Source: a virus | Direction: 5' to 3' (one strand) | IMG/VR virus record: IMGVR_UViG_3300050166_000039 | Coordinates: 1-64,000 of that record | Length of the DNA stretch: 64,000 nt | Shown: positions 50,767-55,417 of the stretch, in pieces | Layout of the letters: each line of letters starts with the position of its first letter | Position numbering within the stretch: the first letter of the stretch is position 1 | Position numbers and translations under genes: made by a program | The notes under the pieces: generated by a model | Database searches by the model: none | What the model saw: only the letters and a program-made list of their open reading frames with translations | Told to the model about the DNA's origin: nothing

Positions 50767-50979
50767 ATGACATCTAACGAATTCACTTATTGGTTACAAG
50801 GTTTTTTTGAAATTTCAAAAGACGCTAATGTAAAAGAACTTGATGAAGTGCAAACTCAAATTATCAAAGACCATTTGAAATTAGTTTTTAAAAAAGAAAC
50901 ACCTAATAGAACATGGTCCGATACCGGTAACCATGGAACATGTGGAAGAGCTGGAACAGTGGACACGTTTGGATTATAA
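50767..50979 (+). CDS. Hypothetical protein encoded within the tRNA array
   Basis: 70 aa, MTSNEFTYWLQGFFEISKDA at the N-terminus, then a helical domain. It has its own class II promoter and ends three bases before a tRNA-Tyr gene, which supports a real gene. The ATG at 50767 is preferred to an upstream in-frame ATG (50665) that lies within tRNA-Tyr. Function unknown. Confidence 0.72.
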   Translation: MTSNEFTYWLQGFFEISKDANVKELDEVQTQIIKDHLKLVFKKETPNRTWSDTGNHGTCGRAGTVDTFGL

Positions 50980-50982
50980 TTT

Positions 50983-51063
50983 GGGAGTGTTGAGCAACGG
51001 TTGCTTAGCAGACTGTAAATCTGTGGTCTTCGGACATTGGCGGTTCGAATCCGTCCACTCCCA
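50983..51063 (+). tRNA. tRNA-Tyr(GUA), second copy
   Basis: Acceptor GGGAGTG/CACTCCC, D-arm GAGCAACGGTTGCTT, anticodon stem GCAGA/TCTGT with loop CTGTAAA, variable arm GTC/GAC, T-arm GGCGG TTCGAAT CCGTC, discriminator A. Differs strongly from the first Tyr copy outside the anticodon loop, so it is not a recent duplicate. Confidence 0.9.
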
Positions 51064-51065
51064 CA

Positions 51066-51146
51066 AACAAGGTGACGCTACGGTCGTAAGATTCCGGAAT
51101 CGAGAAGACAAAAAGCCTAAGTGTACAGATGAGCTCCTACAGCCTT
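51066..51146 (+). ncRNA. Structured spacer RNA (element 4)
   Basis: CAAGG/CCTTG closing pair with a GATT-CCGG-AATC hairpin near 51087 and the spacer motif GAGAAGACAAA. Modest evidence. Confidence 0.35.
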
Positions 51147-51147
51147 G

Positions 51148-51205
51148 GACTACTATTATTGAATGATACGAGCCCTCAAAGTTCGAAAGGAGTCAGATAG
51201 TAGTC
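51148..51205 (+). ncRNA. Closed-stem RNA between tRNA genes (element 5)
   Basis: GACTACTAT/ATAGTAGTC, 9 bp perfect, around 40 nt that include CTCAAAGTTCGAAAGGAG, a T-loop-like stretch without a proper T-stem. Confidence 0.45.
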
Positions 51206-51215
51206 AAACTTAAAA

Positions 51216-51315
51216 GTATTAGTAATTCAGTGGTAAGACTGGCGTCCCCTCATGGTTAAGGGCCTAAAAGCTGGGAATAAGACGATCGCCGTTGGTTCGA
51301 GTCCAACCTAATACT
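51216..51315 (+). tRNA. Expanded tRNA-like gene (100 nt)
   Basis: Acceptor GTATTAG/CTAATAC perfect, D-loop AGTGGTA, T-arm GTTGG TTCGAGT CCAAC. The anticodon-arm position is bounded by GGCG/CGCC around about 42 nt with a CCCT/AGGG hairpin and the motif GGAATAAGACGAT also seen in free spacers. D-stem is weak. Identity not readable. Confidence 0.5.
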
Positions 51316-51321
51316 TTAAAT

Positions 51322-51392
51322 ACGTCTATGGTGCAATGGTAGCATGCAACTCTCCAAAAGTTTTGATGTGGGTTCGAATCCTACTAGACGTG
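51322..51392 (+). tRNA. tRNA-Trp(CCA)
   Basis: Perfect acceptor ACGTCTA/TAGACGT, D-arm GTGC..GCAT, anticodon loop CTCCAAA, T-arm GTGGG TTCGAAT CCTAC, discriminator G as expected for Trp. Confidence 0.88.
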
Positions 51393-51455
51393 CAAATAGT
51401 TTTATAGGTCGTTCTGTCCTTGGGTTCTATGAATCAAAAACCCTAAAAAAGGCCA

Positions 51456-51529
51456 GGACTCGTAGCGAAGAAGGTTATCGCAGCTCGCTCATAACGAGAA
51501 GATCGTAGGTTCGAGCCCTACCGGGTCCA
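51456..51529 (+). tRNA. tRNA with CAU anticodon (Met or Ile2), second copy
   Basis: Acceptor GGACTCG/CGGGTCC, D-arm GCGA..TCGC, anticodon arm centred on CTCG CTCATAA CGAG, T-arm GTAGG TTCGAGC CCTAC. Different body from the copy at 49400; one of the two may be the lysidine-modified Ile tRNA. Confidence 0.86.
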
Positions 51530-51534
51530 CATTT

Positions 51535-51606
51535 GATTCTTTAGGCTAACGGATAAACCTCTCGGCTACGAACCGAGCATTGAATGTTCGAATCATTCAG
51601 GAATCA
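51535..51606 (+). tRNA. tRNA-Arg(ACG)
   Basis: Acceptor GATTCTT/AGGAATC, anticodon stem CTCGG/CCGAG with loop CTACGAA, T-arm GAATG TTCGAAT CATTC, discriminator A. A34 would need deamination to inosine by host TadA. Confidence 0.88.
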
Positions 51607-51614
51607 CAATACAT

Positions 51615-51737
51615 GATTGTGTAAGTGTACGGCAGCACTGCCCACCGGTAAATTGGGTGCCTTTTAAGGCTAGGTTAATTTAAAGATGATGAAGTATCGA
51701 TCAAGTAGTCATCGTGGTTCGATTCCCCTCACAGTCA
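51615..51737 (+). tRNA. Expanded tRNA-like gene (123 nt)
   Basis: Acceptor GATTGTG/CACAGTC, perfect D-arm AGTG..CACT. The remaining RNA holds CACC/GGTG, a GCCTTTTAAGGC palindrome and GATGA/TCATC hairpins. T-loop TTCGATT is present but the T-stem is poor (3 of 5 pairs). No standard anticodon arm found. Confidence 0.42.
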
Positions 51738-51767
51738 CTGAGAGAAAAGCGGAAAGTAATAATTGCG

Positions 51768-51839
51768 CGGCGATTAGTGGATTGGTCACCACACTGGCCA
51801 CACGGGCCGGGGAAGCAGGTTCGATTCCTGCATTGTCGT
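51768..51839 (+). tRNA. tRNA, CAC in anticodon position (Val-like), atypical
   Basis: Acceptor CGGCGAT/ATTGTCG, D-arm GTGG..CCAC, anticodon stem CTGGC/GCCGG with loop CACACGG, T-arm GCAGG TTCGATT CCTGC. If the loop is 7 nt the anticodon is CAC, but U33 is replaced by A. The acceptor has G3-U70, the alanine identity pair, so its charging is open. Size is normal (72 nt). Confidence 0.6.
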
Positions 51840-51854
51840 TATAAAGTGCTGGAC

Positions 51855-51971
51855 GCAGTAAAAGAAACCGATGAGTAGTAACGTGACAAACATTTAAGTT
51901 GCAACTAAAGTGTTTGGTGTAGTTAAGTCTTACATGGATTCGCGGTCTTAGGTAAGATGTTTCTTTTACGC
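51855..51971 (+). ncRNA. Closed-stem RNA between tRNA genes (element 6), three-way junction
   Basis: 117 nt closed by GTAAAAGAAAC/GTTTCTTTTAC (11 bp perfect) extended by GC/GC across one bulge. Inner stems CAAACA/TGTTTG and TCTTAC/GTAAGA. Followed by CTCTTTTT, so it may also terminate transcription. No T-arm, no ORF. Confidence 0.55.
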
Positions 51972-52029
51972 TCTTTTTAAAAGTTTTTACGGTGGTTCTG
52001 GTTCTTCAAAAACGCTATCACCTCCATCA

Positions 52030-52103
52030 GACTCCGTAGCTCAGTTGGTAGATGCACCTCACTTTTAATGAGGGGGTCAATGGTTCGAGTCCATTCGGGG
52101 TCA
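52030..52103 (+). tRNA. tRNA-Lys(UUU)
   Basis: Acceptor GACTCCG/CGGGGTC, anticodon stem CCTCA/TGAGG with loop CTTTTAA, T-arm AATGG TTCGAGT CCATT, discriminator A. The D-stem has two mismatches (GATGC where GAGC is usual). Confidence 0.88.
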
Positions 52104-52109
52104 CAATAT

Positions 52110-52203
52110 GCTTCATGCACAATCTTACGATCTCTCAGTTAAAAGCTGTCGTAAGCGTAAATCGGCACTCCAATACGTTTGTCAGTTGTGAATTACATGA
52201 AGC
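52110..52203 (+). ncRNA. Closed-stem RNA between tRNA genes (element 7)
   Basis: 94 nt closed by GCTTCATG/CATGAAGC (8 bp perfect) with an inner CTTACGA/TCGTAAG (7 bp perfect) hairpin and a third weaker arm. Lies tightly between tRNA-Lys and tRNA-Val. Confidence 0.55.
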
Positions 52204-52208
52204 GCCAT

Positions 52209-52283
52209 GCACCTTTAGCTCAGTTGGTTTAGAGCACTGCTTTTACACAGCAGGGGTCGGAGGTTCGAATCCTTCAAGGTGCA
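52209..52283 (+). tRNA. tRNA-Val(UAC)
   Basis: Acceptor GCACCTT/AAGGTGC, D-arm GCTC..GAGC, anticodon stem CTGCT/AGCAG with loop TTTACAC, T-arm GGAGG TTCGAAT CCTTC, discriminator A. Confidence 0.9.
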
Positions 52284-52292
52284 CTGTGAAAT

Positions 52293-52366
52293 GGTGAGTG
52301 TAGCTCAATCGGTAGAGCGCTGGTTTGTGGTGCCAGAGGTAGTGGGATCGTAACCCATCATTTACC
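52293..52366 (+). tRNA. tRNA-His(GUG)
   Basis: G-1 opposite C73 plus acceptor GTGAGTG/CATTTAC, anticodon stem CTGGT/GCCAG with loop TTGTGGT. T-loop reads ATCGTAA, so T54 is changed to A, an odd substitution in an otherwise invariant position. Confidence 0.85.
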
Positions 52367-52371
52367 CCAAT

Positions 52372-52456
52372 GGAAGTTTGTCCGAGTGGCTTATGGTGAC
52401 ACTTTGCTAAAGTGTTGGATGTAACAGTCCCACAGGTTCGAATCCTGTAACTTCCT
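52372..52456 (+). tRNA. tRNA-Ser(GCU)
   Basis: Acceptor GGAAGTT/AACTTCC, D-arm beginning TCCGAGTGGCTTA, anticodon stem ACACT/AGTGT with loop TTGCTAA, long variable arm, T-arm ACAGG TTCGAAT CCTGT. The natural substrate of the SerRS encoded at 19274. Confidence 0.9.
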
Positions 52457-52480
52457 CAATGACAAAAAATAATCGGTAAA

Positions 52481-52520
52481 AGATTTTTATTTGTCGAAAC
52501 TTTTAGTTATATTTACATAT
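52481..52520 (+). promoter_or_regulatory. Class I promoter (copy 14)
   Basis: ATTTTTATTTGTCGAAACTTTTAG and TTATATTTACATATAATT inside the tRNA array, followed by a boxA-like element. Confidence 0.68.
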
Positions 52521-52536
52521 AATTAAAAGATTTAGA

Positions 52537-52553
52537 GTTCTTTGATGTATTGG
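52537..52553 (+). promoter_or_regulatory. boxA-like antitermination element (copy 3)
   Basis: GTTCTTTGATGTATTGG before tRNA-Leu(UAG); differs from copy 1 at two positions. Confidence 0.58.
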
Positions 52554-52566
52554 TAGATTAAAAAAT

Positions 52567-52640
52567 GCTCGTATGGTGGAACTGGAAGACACACCAGATT
52601 TAGGCTCTGGGTTTTGTAGGTTCGACTCCTACTATGAGTA
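52567..52640 (+). tRNA. tRNA-Leu(UAG) with short variable loop
   Basis: Acceptor GCTCGTA/TATGAGT, Leu-type D-arm GTGGAACTGGAAGACAC, anticodon stem CCAGA/TCTGG with loop TTTAGGC, T-arm GTAGG TTCGACT CCTAC, discriminator A. Only about 5 nt of variable loop (GTTTT), unlike other bacterial Leu tRNAs, which are class II. Confidence 0.85.
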
Positions 52641-52641
52641 C

Positions 52642-52766
52642 AAGAGAGATTAGTGAAGCTGTAGTGATGAGCTTACGAGGTATAGGTTGGAAAAAAGGTT
52701 AGTAGTACGACTTTAAGCCTGCACTCATCATCAGTAACCTTGAAAGACCCGAAGTCTCTCTTTTTA
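52642..52766 (+). ncRNA. Closed-stem RNA between tRNA genes (element 8)
   Basis: AAGAGAGA/TCTCTCTT (8 bp perfect) closes 121 nt, with inner TGATGAG/CTCATCA (7 bp perfect) extended by CTTA/TAAG. The 3' strand runs into a T-tract, so it could act as a terminator as well. Confidence 0.55.
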
Positions 52767-52767
52767 T

Positions 52768-52838
52768 TACCCTATGGTGTAACGGTAACACAACTGTTTT
52801 TGGTGCAGTTATTGGTGGTTCGAATCCATCTAGGGTAA
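52768..52838 (+). tRNA. tRNA-Gln(UUG)
   Basis: Acceptor TACCCTA/TAGGGTA, D-arm GTGT..ACAC, anticodon stem ACTGT/GCAGT with loop TTTTGGT, T-arm GGTGG TTCGAAT CCATC, discriminator A. Confidence 0.9.
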
Positions 52839-52853
52839 CCATCGTCTATATAC

Positions 52854-52925
52854 TGCGACGTAGCTCAGAGGCAGAGCAGGGAGCTGTTAACTCCAAGGTC
52901 GGGATTTCGATATTCCCCGTTGCAG
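52854..52925 (+). tRNA. tRNA-Asn(GUU)
   Basis: Acceptor TGCGACG/CGTTGCA, D-arm GCTC..GAGC, anticodon loop CTGTTAA on a GGAG/CTCC stem, discriminator G. T-arm GGGAT TTCGATA TTCCC has one mismatch. Confidence 0.85.
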
Positions 52926-52936
52926 CAATTAAATAT

Positions 52937-53009
52937 GCTCCGTTAGGCAAATGGTTAAGCCGCCTCTCTTTCTAAGAGGAAATTAAGGGTTCGATCCCCT
53001 TACGGAGTA
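52937..53009 (+). tRNA. tRNA-Glu(UUC)
   Basis: Acceptor GCTCCGT/ACGGAGT, anticodon stem CCTCT/AGAGG with loop CTTTCTA, T-arm AAGGG TTCGATC CCCTT, discriminator A. Confidence 0.9.
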
Positions 53010-53102
53010 CCATGAGTAAGAGATACTCAGCAGTCTTTTATCCAAGACTCATTTAACAATGGATAGGGCATGGACTTTTCGCCCTGGATACTAGTCTCAT
53101 GG
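53010..53102 (+). ncRNA. Closed-stem RNA between tRNA genes (element 9)
   Basis: CCATGAG/CTCATGG (7 bp perfect) closes 93 nt directly behind tRNA-Glu; inner hairpins TATCC/GGATA and AGGGC/GCCCT. Confidence 0.52.
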
Positions 53103-53276
53103 GAACAAAGGAACGGGGACACGGTTCCTTCCCAGTAAGTGTTGACTTTTTAAGCGGTAAGACGCGTTGGGTTTTTGAAAGCAAAAACTGTGAATATCTA
53201 CTTACTATAATCTCAGGTGAGGAAAGAAGTTCTGAGGTTGGCGAGCTCTTCTATAAAAAAGCAATCCATCCACCAT
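53103..53276 (+). ncRNA. Run of strong hairpins (element 10)
   Basis: In order: AAGGAAC/GTTCCTT (53108-53130, 9-nt loop); AGTAAG/CTTACT (53134-53206) enclosing GTTTTTG-AAAG-CAAAAAC and a GCG/CGC hairpin; AATCTCAG/CTGAGGTT (53209-53239). The 53134-53206 unit is 73 nt long, tRNA-sized, but has no T-arm. An ORF over this region (53099-53383) runs into a tRNA gene and is not believed. Confidence 0.45.
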
Positions 53277-53361
53277 GGTTAGGTGGCGGAATGGTAGACG
53301 CAACGTGGGACCTTCTGTTGGTGCAGCACGATAGATACAGGTTCGAATCCTGTCCTGACTA
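53277..53361 (+). tRNA. tRNA-like gene, Leu-type body, no clear anticodon arm (85 nt)
   Basis: Acceptor GGTTAGG/CCTGACT held by G-U pairs, D-arm GCGGAATGGTAGACGC and T-arm ACAGG TTCGAAT CCTGT identical to the genes at 49835 and 50058. Overall length is normal, but CGTG/CACG leaves a 19-nt loop. Identity unreadable. Confidence 0.58.
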
Positions 53362-53375
53362 CAAAATAAATTATT

Positions 53376-53573
53376 ATGTTTAAAATAGGAGAAAAGGTAA
53401 AATTAACGGGAAATCCATTGGATGAACAATTGGGTGAATTTATCATACCAGGTATTAAAACAATAACCGATATAAAAGACATTATAAACATTGAATATAC
53501 TTCTAGACAATGGGTAAAAATATCAGAATATAATGATTGGATAGATTCTAATTGGTTTAAAAAAATAATATAG
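53376..53573 (+). CDS. Small protein encoded within the tRNA array, SH3/KOW-like
   Basis: 65 aa beginning MFKIGEKVKLTGNPLDEQLG, a small beta-barrel pattern as in KOW/SH3 modules. Codon use and composition are like the neighbouring genes. Its stop overlaps the first bases of the next tRNA-like gene. Function unknown. Confidence 0.6.
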   Translation: MFKIGEKVKLTGNPLDEQLGEFIIPGIKTITDIKDIINIEYTSRQWVKISEYNDWIDSNWFKKII

Positions 53574-53740
53574 TCAGGTGGCGGAATGGTTTAGGTTCAC
53601 AATATGTGGTAAAACGATGAAAGTTTCCAACCAATGGTAGACGCAACAGTTGCTATCGGAGAAATTAGGTGGGAAAAGTAATCTAACGACTTTAATGTGA
53701 GCTTACCACCCTCGTACAGGTTCGAATCCTGTTCTGACTG
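53572..53740 (+). tRNA. Doubly expanded tRNA-like gene with D-loop insertion (169 nt)
   Basis: Acceptor AGTCAGG/TCTGACT and T-arm ACAGG TTCGAAT CCTGT of the same Leu-type family. The D-arm GCGGAATGGT is broken by about 48 nt and resumes as AATGGTAGACGC, so AATGGT occurs on both sides like a target duplication. The insert has TGGTT/AACCA and CACA/TGTG pairings. A second expansion of about 40 nt, with GGTGG/CCACC, sits between D- and T-arms. Confidence 0.5.
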
Positions 53741-54168
53741 CAAAATAATTAGAGAGAATGTGGGTTCGAGTCCCACCTGGTCTATCCGGTGAGGATGGGC
53801 CGGTAGTGGAAAGGGATAAAGCACTCTATTTATTAAAGTATTGTATCAAATGTGCAGTGAAAATTGATGTAGGCATACATTAGTGAGGTGGGTCCGATTC
53901 CCGTTTTAATTCCTAACTATGGAGGAAGCCAAGTAACTGAGAACACATTATAGCCGGATGGGTTGTGCACCTTGTCTAAGAGACCCTAATAGTTCCTAAT
54001 AGGTCGGTATGGAACTGATACATAAATTATAGGTTGATTGGGGAATGATTATGTCGATAGTTCGAGAGTGAATGCTGACTGACATAATCGGAGTTTAGAA
54101 GTATTCACCAGAGTAAAGCCAATCATAAAAGTAGATGTCCACTGAACCATCTTCTACTTTCCTAAATT
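53741..54168 (+). other. Region of tRNA fragments and hairpins without a complete gene
   Basis: About 430 bases without a CDS. Holds an orphan tRNA 3' half (53760-53784: GTGGG TTCGAGT CCCAC, then CTGGTCT A) with no 5' half in front; an ATGTA-GGCA-TACAT hairpin; GTTCC/GGAAC around 53990-54015; a 9-bp perfect hairpin GATTATGTC/GACATAATC (54047-54089); and AAAGTAGA/TCTACTTT (54128-54160) ahead of tRNA-Thr. A second T-arm-like stretch, GTGGGTCCGATTCCCG, lies near 53889. Confidence 0.45.
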
Positions 54169-54241
54169 GCTTCCATAGCTCAATTGGTAGAGCCCTCGAT
54201 TTGTAATCGAGAGGTTGTTGGTTCGAGTCCAACTGGAAGCT
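54169..54241 (+). tRNA. tRNA-Thr(UGU)
   Basis: Perfect acceptor GCTTCCA/TGGAAGC, D-arm GCTC..GAGC, anticodon stem CTCGA/TCGAG with loop TTTGTAA, T-arm GTTGG TTCGAGT CCAAC, discriminator U. Confidence 0.92.
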
Positions 54242-54242
54242 C

Positions 54243-54370
54243 AATGTAATTAACATAATGTCCTTAGCGGGAGAGCCTAATATGTTACGGATAATCCTTC
54301 GGTGATATGTGATGTGGTAACGTGGAAACAAGAGTAAGAGGATTTGAGTTCCACCTATGTTAGTTACATT
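54243..54370 (+). ncRNA. Closed-stem RNA between tRNA genes (element 11), 15-bp stem
   Basis: AATGTAATTAACATA (54243-54257) pairs with TATGTTAGTTACATT (54356-54370): 15 pairs, one G-U. Inner GTGGAA/TTCCAC hairpin and GGAT/ATCC. The longest closing stem of the series; such pairing over a 98-nt interval is unlikely by chance even in AT-rich DNA. Confidence 0.6.
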
Positions 54371-54375
54371 ATTTT

Positions 54376-54521
54376 GGTTCTATAGTTGTTTAGGTCGCCT
54401 CCTAAAACAATGAGTGGGCTAACGTGACGGTCAACCGTAAAGGCTCTAAGGTGTACACGATAAGGAGTAGTTGGTTGAAGTAAGTGACTTAGCGAGATGG
54501 GTTCGATTCCCATTAGAACTG
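54376..54521 (+). tRNA. Expanded tRNA-like gene (146 nt)
   Basis: Acceptor GGTTCTA/TAGAACT and perfect T-arm ATGGG TTCGATT CCCAT, discriminator G. The D-arm place is taken by a hairpin TTGTTTAGG/CCTAAACAA (one bulge). The rest includes ACGGT/ACCGT and AAGT/ACTT hairpins. Twice normal length; anticodon not identifiable. Confidence 0.5.
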
Positions 54522-54525
54522 CAAA

Positions 54526-54568
54526 ACATAGGTTTAATTACCCTATGTATGTCAGGTTCGAAACTGAC
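54526..54568 (+). other. Two-hairpin tRNA-like fragment
   Basis: ACATAGG/CCTATGT (9-nt loop) followed after two bases by GTCAG GTTCGAAA CTGAC, which resembles an anticodon arm joined to a T-arm. No acceptor strand. Possibly a relic or a domain of the neighbouring expanded gene. Confidence 0.35.
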
Positions 54569-54571
54569 GAT

Positions 54572-54643
54572 TGATTATGGTGTAAAGGTGCACAGAGACC
54601 GTAATTGGAGCTCAGGTTTAAGGTTCGATTCCTTTTTAATCAG
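54572..54643 (+). tRNA. tRNA-like gene, anticodon uncertain (72 nt)
   Basis: Acceptor TGATTA/TAATCA, D-arm GTGT..GCAC, T-loop TTCGATT on a 4-bp stem, discriminator G. Normal length, but no five-pair anticodon stem is found in the middle. Degenerate or specialised. Confidence 0.45.
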
Positions 54644-54654
54644 CAAACTCAATT

Positions 54655-54727
54655 GGGATTGAGGTCAAACGGTTAAGATATCGCACTGTCACTGCGTATG
54701 GAGCGGGTTCAACTCCCGTCAGTCCCG
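54655..54727 (+). tRNA. tRNA-Asp(GUC)
   Basis: Acceptor GGGATTG/CAGTCCC, anticodon CGCA CTGTCAC TGCG, T-arm GCGGG TTCAACT CCCGT, discriminator G as usual for Asp. Confidence 0.88.
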
Positions 54728-54742
54728 CATTAATGTAAAGTT

Positions 54743-55243
54743 ATGAGCACTGAAATGCACTTATTTATGAATCCAGCAGAAAACCTAGACCTATTACACC
54801 CGGACTATCAGTTAGGGTTCTTTGTGGCTTATCAGATTAAGACTCCGACATTAAGTATTGATGCATGTCAAACAGAAAACGTGCACTCAATTTTGTGGGG
54901 AGAGAGAAAGGAGTATGATAGGTTGAGCGCAGAAGCAACGGAAAGTTGGTTGTGTAGTAAATGGAAAAGAAATCAGGAGCCAACTACATGGAAAGCTTTA
55001 GAAGAGTATAGAGAACACTTATATGATAAGTACTTACCTGTTAACTTTACAGTTCATCTACCACTGATTAAGATCACTGACCTGCAACAATTTAAAGAGG
55101 GCATCATCTGCTACTTATGGAATCAAGATAATTGCCATTACTCTTTACAGCCAGAAGACATTGAATTCAATTTAGATATAGAAGACGGCAGTTCAACTAT
55201 TAAATTGATTAGAAAGAAACTTAAAACCGAATCGGGTTCGTGA
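54743..55243 (+). CDS. Hypothetical protein
   Basis: 166 aa, mixed helix/strand, Trp-rich. Lies between two tRNA genes with no visible promoter of its own. No family recognised. Confidence 0.65.
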   Translation: MSTEMHLFMNPAENLDLLHPDYQLGFFVAYQIKTPTLSIDACQTENVHSILWGERKEYDRLSAEATESWLCSKWKRNQEPTTWKALEEYREHLYDKYLPVNFTVHLPLIKITDLQQFKEGIICYLWNQDNCHYSLQPEDIEFNLDIEDGSSTIKLIRKKLKTESGS

Positions 55244-55324
55244 ATAAGAGAGGCCTGCAACTTGAAATAAAGACAAATCACGTTAAATCTCTCCATTGAA
55301 GGTGTCATCGGTGACCTTCTACTC

Positions 55325-55402
55325 AGGCAAGTATCCACCCGATCTGATACGTCGGAGCAAGGTAACTGGTTGAAAATGTGGGTTCGAATCCCATCTTGCC
55401 TA
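55325..55402 (+). tRNA. tRNA-Ile(GAU), D-arm apparently missing
   Basis: Perfect acceptor AGGCAAG/CTTGCCT, anticodon stem CCGAT/GTCGG with loop CTGATAC, T-arm GTGGG TTCGAAT CCCAT, discriminator A. Only TATCCAC separates acceptor and anticodon arm, too short for a D-arm, while the variable region is about 20 nt. A strong hairpin GAAGGT/ACCTTC precedes it (55298-55320). Confidence 0.62.
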
Positions 55403-55417
55403 CTAAATTTTATCAAT

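Noticed and set aside
50933-51166. ORF of 77 aa through the second tRNA-Tyr
   Set aside because: Starts inside the accepted gene at 50767 in another frame and runs through a tRNA.
51855-51971. Hammerhead ribozyme (GAAAC next to CGATGAG)
   Set aside because: The GAAA and CUGANGA-like cores are adjacent and in the wrong order for any hammerhead type, and no cleavage triplet is placed correctly.
52052-52297. ORF of 81 aa over tRNA-Lys, element 7 and tRNA-Val
   Set aside because: Overlaps two standard tRNAs and a closed-stem RNA.
53099-53383. ORF of 94 aa through the hairpin run and the Leu-type tRNA-like gene
   Set aside because: Its second half translates tRNA sequence; the first half is all hairpins.
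54471-54662. ORF of 63 aa over expanded and atypical tRNA-like genes
   Set aside because: No promoter or codon pattern of its own; explained by RNA genes.
49102-54730. CRISPR array or Cas genes
   Set aside because: Repeats here are tRNA T-arms and acceptors with irregular spacing; no constant direct repeats with unique spacers and no cas genes.
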